Source: Rhizoctonia solani (lineage: Eukaryota; Basidiomycota; Agaricomycetes; Cantharellales; Ceratobasidiaceae). Taken from it: 64,000 nucleotides of DNA. The stretch covers positions 1,221,501 through 1,285,500 of the forward strand of contig NC_057372.1 of NCBI RefSeq assembly GCF_016906535.1, in the 5' to 3' direction. Position numbers and translations under genes: made by a program. Every line of letters starts with the position of its first letter. The stretch's first letter is position 1. Below the pieces are notes generated by a model. That model ran no database searches, had not been told where the DNA came from, and saw nothing but the letters and a program-made list of their open reading frames with translations. Shown here one piece after another: positions 1-11,399 of the stretch.

Positions 1-56
1 GAGTGGCCGGTCGCTCCTTTTGCGTAAATAAATGGAATTTTAATGTAATATATATG

Positions 57-896
57 CTAACGAATGCACTCGTGCATTTGGAAGGCGAGTGATGTATATG
101 GTATGGTGTCTTCGGCTCCGGGCTGGGGTCTGATATGATTAGTACGCGTTTGAATTGAAACAATACCTCTTACTCTTGCGGTCCAAGGACCTTGAGACCT
201 CGGATATGGGTGTCTTTTCCGTTCATGTAGTTGGCCGCAACCACGATTTGGATTGCATAGCAATGTAACGGGCGCCTGGGAAATTCATTAGGGCCAGAAG
301 TCCAATAGGCAATTCGGGGACTTGCGCATTGGTGCCATCGTCTGAGAGATCCATTGATACATCGAAATCAAGCCATTCGTTGGGCTTTTCGAATCCAACG
401 TAGCGTACTTCTTGGAGGTCATTCAAGCTCATGCCTTTTCGGAGTCAGTAAAATCTCGCCTGATAATGACAACCTACCGGCTCGAATGGCGAGTCGAACG
501 GGCGTGTAGGAATCGTCCTGGTCAAACTTGAGTAATATGGCGATTTTCTAGAACACTTTAATTACGAGTCGAATCCACACGCTAAAGAGCCCACCTGAAC
601 AGCGACCTTTTTATGGAACTGAAGCGTAATGTAGTGAGGTTGTGGTCCGTCACTCCTTGATTTCTGATTAAACACACTCGGTGTACGTGTTGGACCACAT
701 ACTGCCAGAATGTTTCCGGATCGTCATCTCGCAAACAGTCCACATTAAATCCATATTTATAACTTGATACGCTCCATGTTGCCAGGTGGCCAATATCGGG
801 AAGTTTACTCTGATAATGATCTATCGGGCGGTCAGTTGACAAGAGTGTAGTATAACTTTCAACACACCAGTCATGGTCAGAGTCAAGGCACTGCAC
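57..896 (-). CDS. APC10: APC10/Doc1, anaphase-promoting complex subunit 10
   Basis: Substrate-recognition (DOC domain) subunit of the APC/C ubiquitin ligase, which helps the co-activator bind D-box substrates in the nucleus. Exons spell the family signature: an IGHLATWSVSSYK block, then RDDDPETFW, DGPQPHYITLQF, DDSYTPVRLAIRAG, the AANYMNGKDTHIRG loop, and a C-terminal end close to PYTSLAFQMHECIR as in other Apc10 proteins. I place introns near 704-651, about 599-553, at 477-435, at 325-276 (a GC-AG intron; the frame only closes with the GCAAGT donor) and at 173-130. The stop is at 57-59. The start at 896 is the first in-frame ATG before the DOC domain, but a further upstream exon is possible. 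Identity is very secure; the 5' end is not. Confidence 0.9.
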
Positions 897-986
897 TTGC
901 GAGGTGAAACTATTACGCGGCCAATTACGCTAAAGCATGATAAAAATGTTATAACTTTCTTAAAGCCATTGTGGCTCACTTAATAA

Positions 987-1090
987 GCCCTTATGGCTCA
1001 GTGGTAGAGCGCATCACTAGTACTGAGTTGATTAAATATTTAGCTCATTATGTGATGATGAGGTCCTAGGTTCGATCCCTGGTGAGGGCA
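987..1090 (+). tRNA. tRNA-Thr (anticodon AGU) with intron
   Basis: A full cloverleaf folds: 7-bp acceptor stem (GCCCTTA with TGAGGGC), D stem GCTC/GAGC, anticodon stem CATCA/TGATG, loop CTAGTAA with anticodon AGT, variable AGGTC, T stem CTAGG/CCTGG with loop TTCGATC, discriminator A. The anticodon stem only closes if a 32-nt intron at 1023-1054 is removed, directly after position 37, the canonical eukaryotic tRNA intron site. The intron holds a TGAG...CTCA inverted repeat. Internal A and B boxes are intact. Confidence 0.93.
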
Positions 1091-2359
1091 CATTTTTGGC
1101 ACAAATTTAACATGCCGGAATCCTTGGTATGGGGCGACTGAAGGCACATGCATCAATTTTTGAGTAAACACACCTATTGAAAGTTTAGAACTACGTATAT
1201 TACTTCCTCATTGAGCAAACGGATTAGAGATGAGCTTAGCTAAGCACCCACCCAGCCTCAAAGAGCCTTCGGTTGTCGACACTTGAACGTATTTGAGATA
1301 TATGTTTCGCGGGTAGATCTAATCGCAAGGTTACAGAGAACACCTGTGTAGCCTCCGCATATTGGGATATACGACTCTGTTTTTCACTGGCCATATGGGC
1401 CCATCTGCCAATGAAAAGTCTCGCAGTTTTGCCCAAGACCCAGATGAAAGACCTCTCATATACGATCCCATATACATGGGAGAAGCCCCGCGCCGGGGCG
1501 GGCGTCTCCTACGACCAGGAGGTCCTGGACCCGGATCGAAAGGCTGCTACCGTTCTCGATCCAGGGTGAGGGCATTCTTTTTATCTGTATGTACAGTCCC
1601 AGTTGATATCACAACCAGGCCATAGTAGAAAATCTTTATTTCTTACAGTTTTACTAGCACAAACTTACTGAACATGTGTTTTAGCTAACTATTTAGCACT
1701 TATGTTACACACCCACACAGTTTACCATTGGGTTTTCAAGTCAAGTGACTGTGTCTTAGACAATCCAACACTCTAGGCATGAGTCCAGTGAAAAGGGTAA
1801 ATTGAGAAAGTCTATAGTAACAAGCGCAGCTCGCTCCTTTGTAAGACAGTTTTTGGAGGTACTGATGAAGGATTGGGTAGTTTAACCAGTGCAGTTGGAG
1901 TGAAATCCAAGTTGAGAAGTGAGAAAATGCCTCCTAAACATATTATACAAGCTTACCGTTCTACTAGCTGTCTTATATGTGTCCCTGACTGCAGTAAGAA
2001 TCTCCTAGTCCCATTACTTCAGCATCTTTGAGAAAGCTTTTGACATGGCTCTCAAATAGTGAAAGGATGTTATCTCCTCACACAAAATTGTGTACTATAG
2101 ATATGTGTGTATACAGTGCGTAATTTGGTGCTTCTTGGTTTGCGGTAGTAGAACACGTATATGAGTATAAATTCAAAGGAGAGAAGGAGTAAAAAATAAG
2201 ATGGAAGCAAGATGTCAGGCTCTCTGGAACAAGTTTGAGTCATAGAAGATGACTCTTTCAATTAACTGAATCAACCCAAAAACTTAACCTTGGCTCAAAA
2301 TAAGCCCCCAAATACAAGAAATGTACCAGAAAGTTGCCTTAGTCAAAAGGAGAGCCCAA
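1091..2359. other. Intergenic region between the two tRNA genes
   Basis: No complete gene recognised. It contains one GC-rich exon-like stretch (1444-1565, described separately). The rest is AT-rich with short unsupported reading frames. Confidence 0.5.
1444..1565 (+). pseudogene. Orphan exon-like fragment
   Basis: From an ATG at 1444 the frame stays open for about 40 codons with a locally high GC content and coding-like composition (reads MKDLSYTIPYTWEKP at the start, then GVSYDQEVLDPDRKAATVL). It stops at a plausible splice donor GTGAGG at 1566. No continuing exon could be found downstream before the minus-strand tRNA, and I recognise no family. It may be the relic of a gene or a captured exon; chance is not excluded. 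Confidence 0.25.
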
Positions 2360-2469
2360 TACCACGCACGGGACTCGAACCCGCAGCCTTCGCCTATATC
2401 CCAAGCTTGAAATGTATTTCAATTTCCAAGCAGTAGGAGGGCGACGCTCTACCATTGAGCCAACGCGGC
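2360..2469 (-). tRNA. tRNA-Arg (anticodon CCU) with intron
   Basis: On the minus strand: acceptor GCCGCGT with GCGTGGT (includes wobble pairs), D stem GCTC/GAGC, anticodon stem TCGCC/GGCGA, loop CTCCTAA with anticodon CCT, variable AGGCT, T stem GCGGG/CCCGT with loop TTCGAGT, discriminator A at 2360. A 38-nt intron at 2433-2396 interrupts the anticodon loop after position 37. CCU reads AGG codons. Confidence 0.9.
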
Positions 2470-2814
2470 TCAAAATCTCCGCACGTCACAGCTAATATTA
2501 CAGTGCCAAGTTATATCCTATACAATGCTATCGGGCTTGGCTTTAGCATGAAAACAATATCCCACTAAACAAGGCTTGGGCTGGCTTGGTCGATGTATTG
2601 CTGAATTCACCTTCACATGTTACTCGAAGGCTGCGCTATCCTTGTGTATCGCTATGTAATGAAAGCTTTGGGGACTGATGACGCCAAGAATGGCGCCGGC
2701 TATTCTTGTCTATCAGTGATGTGGCCAATCGCTTCTGTTATGTGACCACACGTGCCCAACCCCCGGAAGTACAAGTACCAGGAGGAGAAGATATCTCTCG
2801 TCCACCCTCCCTCC

Positions 2815-5374
2815 ATGGCTGACCCCACCCCAGCTCCTAAAAAACTAGGTCTTTCTCAGGTCTCCCTCATATTCGCGTAAGTCACATCTCAACAGCCAAC
2901 CATGCAACTGACATCTCCTAGTTGTGGTACTGCGCTATTCTCAGACGGTAATGTTCACCAGACTCTCGATACTAATTTTTAACTCTACCGGCCAGGCTAC
3001 GCAAATGGTGTTATAGGAAGTGGTTAGTGCTTTTATTGTGATAAATCTCTAAATCTGACACCTCGGAAGTCAATACAAGTAGGTTTTCAGCCATATATTC
3101 GATTCCTTGACTGAGCAGACCAGTCCTCCGACGGCTTTACCCCGATGCTATCAAACAACACGATTATGGAACAACACTCTCGTCCTTGGCATTTGCGGGG
3201 ACTATTGTCGGAATGGTCTGTTTAATTCCTCGTTCTTCCAGCGGATCCTGACCAATAATAGCTACTGTTCGGATATTTAAGCGATAGACTCGGGCGCAAG
3301 TTTGGGATGGCAAGTGCCTTTGTATCTGCATACACCTGACTCTAACTTCCAGCAGATGTCGGCTACTTTGATTGTCGCCGTCTTTTCTTTTCTCTCGGCT
3401 TGTTCGGCGGGAGCCCATGGAGTACTGGAGGAATGTTAGCGATGCTCTCTGCCTGTCGGTAAGCGAACGTCCGCGCTTGTAAAATTACCTACTGATATTC
3501 CGTTAGTTTCTTGTTAGGGATTGGTGTATGGATTTTACCTTTGTCTCATTCCGTCTATTCATGTTTAAAGACAGGTCGGCGCAGAATACCCGTCAGGCTC
3601 TGTGGCAGCTTCAGAACAATCTGAAGAGGAAGGGATTGCCAAAAATGCACAGCACCGCTGGTTTGCATTGGCTACTAGTGCGTAATCCCAGGCTTATCAG
3701 AATTCGCTTATTAACCGGGGTGTAGATACAATGATTGATACGGGTTTCGTAATTTCAGCGTTCACACCTCTGGTCCTGTTATGGATGTAAGTTTGCGTGC
3801 TAACAGGCAACCCATACTCACTCACCCATCCAGTTTTGGCGAGAACCACTTGCGTGCAGTGTGGCGTGGATCTCTTGGACTGGGTACCATTCCAGCTCTC
3901 GCAGTACTGGTCTGGCGTTTGCGCATGTCGGAACCGACTCGCTATCGACAGGACTCTATGCGTAATGCGAAAACTCCCTACTTGCTCATTGTAAGGCGTT
4001 ACTGGAAGAGCCTCGCGGCCATTAGCATAACTTGGTAAGTTCTCTCATTGCCCCATGTACGTTACTTACATTACAGCAGGTTCATCTACGATTTTATCAC
4101 GTATGTATATCAACCAATTCACTTTTGTTTATTCTGATCTTGATTTTGACAGGTATCCGGTGAGTAATTCACAAGATATTCGGTCCCGGAACTCGTTGGT
4201 AATGTGTTTGCAAGTTCGGTATCTACTCGTCAACAGTAGTAGATAGCATCATTGGAGGTACTGATAGTCTCTATGTCATCTTCGGATGGAACGTAGTTAT
4301 CAAGTACGTTATCCTCGCTTCCTTCGAACAATTTCTCACCAGGCCATAGCTTGTTCTACATCCCTGGCACATTGACTGGCGCATTCATCGTGGACTTCCT
4401 AGGTCCAAAATATACGATGGTAAGGGTCAACATATGCGTATAACCACGCTAACGTCCCAAGTAAAGATCGTCGGCTTGTTGTGTCAAGCGATAATCGGAT
4501 TCGGAATGAGTGGTGGATATGAATAGTACGCATATACCATTATCCTCTGTTCCCTATCTAACACTGTTCCGTAGCTTGAAGAACCACATAGCTGGATTTG
4601 CGGTAGGTTTGTTGCCCAGCCTTGCGGGTAAAGCTTGAATCGCACATGGAATACTAGGTACTGTACGGCATTTTCCTGTCGTTCGGGGAGCTAGGTCCCG
4701 GAAATTGCCTCGGTCTCTTGGCGTCTAAGAGTGGGCCTACAGCCGTTAGAGGACAGTTTTACGGTATCGCCGCCGCCATTGGCAAAGTTGGAGCCTTTGT
4801 AGGAACATGGGGTAAGTAGAGCCAAGCTCCATAATAGAATTTTCAGCCTCCCGATTTCATTTTATTCAATTAACGAGCGCAACGTGGTACTGACCCATGC
4901 CTAATTTAGCCTTCCCACCTATGATTGACGGTAAGTTTTGTCGATCATGGTAACCAATCGAACCCCGCTAATTGGCCCCGGGTCAGCTTTCGGTGGCGCT
5001 TCCTCCACACGAGGCAACACTGGTCCATTCTGGGTCGGCAGTGGTAGGTGTTTCGACAATTCGATAAGACTATTCACCTACTAAGCTAATCAACACATTG
5101 CAAGGACTGGCGATTTTGAGTGCGCTGATCACACTTGCATTCATTCGGCCTCTGTCCCATGATGGGATGATGGATGAAGACGCCAAGGTGTGTTTGGTCC
5201 AAGGCTATTTAGCAGCACTGAACTTAATCCGCCCCCACGTACTTTGTACAGTTCCGAGAATATCTGGCCAAACATGGCTATGATACCTCGAAGATGGGAG
5301 CCGCTTCGACGGGCGATGTCGATAGCGTCGAAGCACAAACTTTAGGTACGGAGAAGGAAAAAGGTTCGATGTAG
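2815..5374 (+). CDS. MFS transporter, Git1/Pho84-type (glycerophosphodiester or phosphate family)
   Basis: Plasma-membrane major facilitator with about 12 membrane segments. Seen in order: start [29 protein letters not shown]; the A-loop motif [13 protein letters not shown]; a [14 protein letters not shown] stretch typical of the phosphate:H+ symporter subfamily; [67 protein letters not shown]; a charged cytoplasmic tail ending near KEKGSM. These motifs match fungal Git1-like glycerophosphoinositol permeases best; the substrate is inferred. The gene is split by many introns, some around tiny exons: a GTATCCG exon at 4153-4159, a 19-nt exon near 3507-3525, and a GC-AG intron at 3310-3352. The reading frame can be followed to the stop at 5372-5374 without a break. 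Confidence 0.85.
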
Positions 5375-5717
5375 GCCACGCATGTGTACCATACTTGTGA
5401 TTCTGATTGATTTGTTGAGAATTCTAAATGACATATCTTGTTCCTAAATCCGTCAGACGCCTACGCCAGATACTTGGTAAAGTCGAGTACCCAGAAAACG
5501 AATGAGACCTTACTGACGATCACATACCAATACCAACTTTATTGGACAGCAAGATAAAGTATTTAAATGGAGCACTCTTCTAAGTGTGATGCACATGTTT
5601 ATTCGACGCATCTGAGCTACATGGTTCAATGAGGGTTGAGCCCTGCCAGATATCACGTTAGATTATGGGGCGCAACAATAATCAATTGAACGAACGCATC
5701 CCAGATTCCACCAAGGC

Positions 5718-6157
5718 TTAATGAGTCATCGGCTGTGGTTCGCTGGATCGTGAAGCTTGTTGCTTTGCCACTTCCTCGCTGTCAAGCGCAGATTAGATTA
5801 CGTTAATACATTGGATGGGAAGAGGACAGTGGCAAACGTACCGAAGCTGCTTGCTAAAATCGTCCTCAACGTCGTCGTCATCCCAATTATCCTCCCACAA
5901 GTTGTCGGCGGAGGATTTCGCCCCCCCGACGATGTATTAGTAAGATTCGCTATATCTGTGTCCCGATCCTCCCAGTCTGCAAGCAAAGGCGATTTACGGA
6001 CAAGTGAGGAAAGCATGTATGGAATAGCCATACCTTGAGCAGGGAACTCCTCAAATTCGTCATCCTCTTCTAGCACTCCGAGTGCGGGTATTTGTTTCTT
6101 TTTTTGGTCATCGACATCCATCTTGGCGTCGGTTGATGTCTTTGCAGTAGAGCTCAT
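5718..6157 (-). CDS. SEM1: DSS1/SEM1, 26S proteasome lid and TREX-2 small acidic subunit, frame interrupted
   Basis: Very acidic small protein that stabilises the proteasome lid, the TREX-2 mRNA export complex and BRCA2-type complexes. Exon 1 reads [18 protein letters not shown] and the conserved [16 protein letters not shown], then an intron of about 70 nt, then [12 protein letters not shown]. The second conserved box [20 protein letters not shown] follows, but in another frame. A run of seven G (minus strand; C at 5931-5937) needs an eighth to keep the protein open. A last intron separates the C-terminal tail [19 protein letters not shown]. No splice site explains the shift. The 3' half is otherwise fully conserved, so a sequencing or assembly slip is more likely than a pseudogene. 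Divergent from the sirtuin gene, about 150 bp apart. Confidence 0.88.
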
Positions 6158-6307
6158 GGTGATAGAGGACGCGTCTACGCTTACCAATTACTGCTGGTCC
6201 CTGAATTATGTTCCCAAGTAAGATGACCGGCCCTAAATCGGTTCCGGCCGCTGTGGTAACGATGATCGCGCTTGGCCATCCGAGCGCCAGCACTCTGTGG
6301 GCCAACC

Positions 6308-8098
6308 ATGCCCTTGCCCCCCTTTACTTCTGTAATCGCCTTGGATGGGACGACAAGTAGTGCTCAAATACCGAGCTGCGCCAGAGTTGTAGATAATCAT
6401 GCTAGCCGTTTACGGGATGTATATCAGGCCATAAATGACGCCAGAAGAATTGTTGTACTCTGCGGTATGTTGCCACCCGTGGCACTAGAACTCATACATT
6501 GATATTATACATCAGGAGCAGGAATATCAGTACATGCAGGCATCCCTGATTTTCGCTCCCCAAACGGTTTATTCCAAAGCCTCAAGCGTGAGCATCCCAG
6601 AGAAAATATCACATCAGGGCGGGACCTATTTGATGCTGCTATTTTCAAGGTCAGTGTGAAGCTCAATGTAAAATATACGCCGGATTTATCTGCCTTACAG
6701 TCGGAGGAGACTATGGCGATGTTCTACAAGATGATCTCACATTTGGCTACACTCTCTGATGCTGCACAACCGACACCATTTCATGAAATGTTGCATAGTC
6801 TAGACGCCCGCGGCCAACTTCTTCGTGTTTATACTCAGAATATTGACGCTCTAGAAGAACGTGCTGGACTCTCCTTTGGCGTACCAACGTTTCCATCTCG
6901 TTCTCGTAAGCGAAAGGCAGAGGGATCCCCATCCCCAGTACGCCCTCGAAGTTCTTCATCCGAACGATCTATTGCATCCACATCGCATGTATGCACTCCT
7001 CCTGGAGCTACCGCCTCGTCAATGCAGTCTTCTCCTGCTTCGACGCCAACACCCACCCATCAGCTACCACGTTGTGTACCTCTGCACGGCACTCTGAAGC
7101 ATCTGTATTGTCCTTCATGCTATTTTACTTTACCACTTTGTGCGCCCAATCAACTTGAAGCTCTCAAGTCGGGAAATTCGCTTGCTTGTCCGCAATGTGC
7201 TGAGCTTGATGGGACTCGTCGCTTAGTCGGCAAACGTACCCGAGGAGTCGCCCGTCTACGCCCGGGAGTCGTATTGTACAATGAGCCCCATCGAGAAGGG
7301 GAAGCCGAGCGCGTCGGTGAATGCGTTCGACGAGACTTGATAGGACTCGGAAGTGGTCAACTCAGCAGAACAAGCTCCGCGCGGAAAAAACGCAGCGGTG
7401 AAGACCTGTTAATCGTGGCTGGGACGAGCTTACGGATACCTGGTGCAAAAAGAATAGTTCGGGAGTTTTCCAAGGCACTACACCCAATCCTCTCTACCAA
7501 TTTGGATGATGATGTCCAAACGCACCAAACAGCCGTTAAAACGGTCTACCTAAATTTTGATTTTCCCGTTCCAGCACGCGAATGGGATGGGGTGTTTGAT
7601 GTTTGGGTACAAGGCGACATCCAAATGTTTGCAAGAGGTTTCGAGAATTATCAAGTAGAAGCCGAGCGGGGTTCAACTAACGTCACAGGTTCCATTATAA
7701 CTCCACAGCCGAAACGTAGCAATCTAGACGGAATAAGGGAACCTAGGACGCCGGCGCGCGGAGTTACGCATCCGACGAAATCACTCGAAGAATCTGCTTC
7801 TCAATCGAGGCCTACCTCCGTGGTTAGGAAACCAAAGCATACATTCACCCCTAAACTTCCTGGTTCACCACGCCTTCGAGCACGTGCTCTACACCCGACG
7901 TACGTAGACCACCAATCACTGCAACATACTTCGAGCCAGATTAAGCATGCTCCGGAATCTAGCACATGTCTAAAGATCAGAATTAAAAGACCAATGGGGA
8001 TGCACACCCCGGAAGAGTCTAAACTTCAATTACTACCGCTGCCACAGGAAATCCATAACCCCCTTGTACCGGTTGATGTCGATCAAGGACCTGGGTGA
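6308..8098 (+). CDS. Hst3/Hst4-like NAD-dependent sirtuin deacetylase
   Basis: Predicted nuclear NAD-dependent protein deacetylase; Hst3/Hst4 of yeasts remove acetyl from histone H3 K56 after S phase. Spliced length is about 562 residues from three exons (introns 6465-6515 and 6650-6700; the second is in frame but is removed in homologues). Seen: NAD-binding GAGIS and GIPDFR; YTQNIDALE; catalytic His in VPLHGT near residue 225; zinc Cys pairs CPSC and CPQC; RGVARLRPGVVLYNE; LLIVAGTSLRIPGAKRIVREF, the Hst3/4-type block. A Ser/Pro-rich insert of about 85 residues sits before the catalytic His, and the C-terminal ~200 residues are basic and probably disordered. Start chosen at the first ATG giving the family N-terminus; stop at 8096-8098. 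Confidence 0.88.
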
Positions 8099-10188
8099 AC
8101 CCCGCTTTCCCGTCATGAACTAGCTTTTGTGTGTACTGGAAAATTCTCCCGAGTACGACTAATTAGATATAACGATATTATGTCCTGGCACTTGCGTTCA
8201 ATGCTCATTCATTTAGTGATTAATTATTATATTGTATCATAGTATTAGCTAGCCCATAGAGACTTTTATTCTGAAACATAGCCACATTGAGTGTTGTCAG
8301 TCTCAGTCTATAACACTAATTTCATATATGTTAAGCCTCCTCGCTCGCAGACCTATTTTGTCATCCTTACCTCAAGCTATCACGTTTCTCTCGGCCTGCG
8401 ATGCCATCCTATTTCCCGTCTGACTTTGATTTGCACGCGGTACTTATGCCGGCGTTTAAAAAGACTAGTCAAGGGGCAGAGCCAGGGCAAAATCGGATAG
8501 ACTAACCAGGACATACAGCAGATGCCACCATTTGACAACAAGCCGATTCAGCGCCCTTCGTTGATAAAGTATGTTTGTACAAAAGGAGTCAGAGATCAGG
8601 GACTAGGGAAGCATGTCTCCGCCTGACATAAGCAAGCAACTTCTATATCTCGGCTCGCTCCGTCACGATCGTTGATCGACGGAACTCAAGCGCTTACAGA
8701 GGCCGGTGGATGCAACTCCGGTCTCCGTCGGAACGGACACTCTACTTTTTGACCCACGTCTTATTGGATTCTTCCCGTTCCTTCTGGAAGACTACCTCGC
8801 TCGGAAATAGCTATGCATCTACCCTAGTGCCCTTAAAAAATGCCTCGCAAAGTTAACGAAGCTGAAAAAGAGTTTGAGCGCAAGCTCAAGGATATGTGAA
8901 ATCATTGGAAACCAGGCCTCCTGGATAGGTGCTCGATACTCAGAGCGATTCGTGCGCCTACTGCTTCACTCTGCTATCCAGGAAGCACAAAGGCACCCGA
9001 TGATTGATTGCGTTTGCGTCGGCTGACCGATGTGGTCTGGTCCCTAAATCCGAAATGAATTGCTCTCCCCGGCGGTATCATGTGCATAGGTGTACCTAGT
9101 CGTCGAGACGCGCGCGATCCCTGATTGGCTGGCCTATCTAGCGTGAACTAAACTAGTACAAATATGAGATGTGGGGCTACCTAGAATAGCGCAAAATAAC
9201 CTTTTTACCAATCAACCGATTGGATGGTCTTGGTCTCAACTTGCTCTCAATTAGCGTCGGTTCTGTTGATCTGTTGTGCCCGTGTAGTGGCGTCTTCTGA
9301 CTCACAGTTTTTGCGTCATCCGGCCTTAGTGCGAGAAAGCTAACCCAGATTAGCTCAAAGGTGTACGCATGGCAAACGCGGACGGGTGACTTGACAGTGG
9401 ATCAACAAATCATTCCGATACGTCGTCAGGTCTAGACATGTGTCAGATGATCTTCCCATTCAGGTAGACGAAAGCATGGCAGGAATGACGACGATACAAG
9501 CACCGTTTGGGAATATACCGATCTAGTCCCCTCTGCCGGTCCCCATGGCTGGTTGATATGATATTTTCGTCCCTTCACGGTGCCCTACTTACTTTTGTGG
9601 TTATAAATAGTTTCACGTTATCAATGCGGAGACATAGAGACTATGTTTCTTTCTTTCTTGTACTAGCTCGCAGAGCGGTTGCAGCAGCCCCGCAATCGTG
9701 GAAAATTGCGTTCGGAAAGTTTATTGATGCGTCAAGTCCCTCAACTTTAGAGTGTATGCGCCACCACGCATGCACCACCTTGTCCCCTGTGGCCACCGCT
9801 TGTTGATCAGCGTGCTGGACAACCAAATTTCTGGAGACCATTTGGGGGCACACGCTATGTCGGGCAAATCGAATATATGGTTATTCCGTTGATTGATTAA
9901 ATATAGAAAAGGAATACAATACATCTTTAGCGGGTCAATGAGACTACAGTCAACTGTGTGGAAAACAATGTCCAGAAAGTATCATAGCAAAAAAACAAAA
10001 AAAAGAAAAGAAAATCATGTGCGCGCCTGTGCATATATCATGTTCCAAAGTGTCCAAAAGATGCTATCACTGGGGCATTGTAGCAGAGTGCAGCGCCCGA
10101 GGAAAGCTTATAACAGAAGAAAAAGTAAACAATGAGGGCATGCTGTTCCAGCAGTATATCGAATGCATATAAACGAAAGAGAAAGAGC
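8099..10188. other. Gene-poor interval
   Basis: No gene supported. Two short coding-like scraps lie here: an open frame at 8676-8810 and a 19-residue frame beginning MPRKVNEAEKEFERKLKDM near 8841. Neither has flanking exons I can join. The remainder shows only random-looking reading frames and an A-rich patch around 9985-10020. Confidence 0.4.
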
Positions 10189-11399
10189 TCATGGATGTGA
10201 GCCAGTACCGCGCATGGAGCGCGTTGGGGGTTTGTGCACGCGGAAGCTAGCAGTTCCCACTCGACCAACTTTGTCACCTAAGCGTAACAAGCTCTTCTGA
10301 AGCTTTCGCCCCTCCTACGAACAAGCTCGTGAGCACAAACTCTGCGCCCGTATTCGGAAGTTGCTTACCTCTGTCCCTTCAACTAATTGTTGATGAAGAG
10401 CTAGGCACTGGGCGTCCTTTCCCCAATGCCGCGAGCGTGCGTCAGAGCGACGGAAGCCCTGTCGGCATCCGTGACAATAGTATGGCGTTTCTCCGCTGTG
10501 AACACGAGAGTGGCGTGTTAGGTCATGCTGGCGAGCAAAGGCCATTCGACAGGAGCTACAAGGGTATGGGCGATCGGGGTCAACTTCTTCGTTCTAGTAG
10601 GTCATAAGGTTAGTTGGGACAATTTGTGATCAATGTAGATGACTTACTCGACTATACAAATTTCGAGATGAACTGGAAGACGTTGGTCGCGACTCAAGGC
10701 CAACAGTGGATAACTCAGTCTGAAGGGAGATTTGTCCGATGGCCGGAGTTAATGGCCCAGGGGAAGGGGATGTCGAGGAACGCTTGGAACGGGATAGGGA
10801 AATGGGTGAAGCAGGGGTATCGGACCCCGTGATGTCCTGAGTGTTAATCGGCCTCTGCGACTTGACAGTATAAGGCGAATAACGAATGGATGTGTGTGCA
10901 TCAGCGAAATCGGGTGCAACTTGAAACGCACTTCCGCTCGACCAGGAATGCGAAAAAGACTCGGATGGCAGGTCGAGTTGCTGACGCCGTTCGATGAAGC
11001 CAGGGGAAGGGGAGCCGTATATCGGCTCCGGAATGATATGGGATGACGCAGTAGCCACCATTTCGCGGTGATACAGTCCGCTTGACGGGGGTCCTTCTAG
11101 GGAAGCCACTGGGTAGCTAGAACAGGACGAATAACCGTATAAGGCATGGCTAATTCCTGGCCTGGGAGCTCGAAATTGGAATTTGGATTGGCAAATTCGG
11201 AAGTGTACAAGAGTGAATCAGAGCGCGCTGGTGCACGGATGCACTGGTCATCGTACGATGTCTTGTGCTGGTTGTATAGCCAAGGTTGTACCTGGCTCTC
11301 TGCTTGTGACGACTGGTAGTAGGCGAGCTGCATGGCACTGGCCGAATCGATGTGTTGGGAGTAGTTTTGAAAGTGGGATTGATAAACTGAATCGTTCAT
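10189..11399 (-). CDS. C2H2 zinc-finger protein (probable transcription factor)
   Basis: The N-terminal two thirds is Ser/Gln/Pro-rich and low in complexity (starts MNDSVYQSHFQNYSQHID). The C-terminal part carries two tandem fingers: a classical CSSCRMAFARQHDLTRH..H (C-x2-C-x12-H-x3-H) and a second CHGCRQGFRRSDARSRH that ends in Cys (C2HC), joined by HSGETPYY. The DPDRPYPC lead-in and RRSDA second finger are common in basidiomycete regulators. Introns inferred: a 47-nt intron starting GTACAC near 11205 that restores the frame, one near 10629-10580 before the fingers, and one after the second finger leading to a short basic tail ending at 10189. DNA target unknown. Confidence 0.75.

Noticed and set aside
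6650..6700. Keeping the 51-nt in-frame segment of the sirtuin as coding
   Set aside because: It starts GTCAGT and ends TTACAG and interrupts a conserved IFK-SEET segment, so it is better read as an intron.
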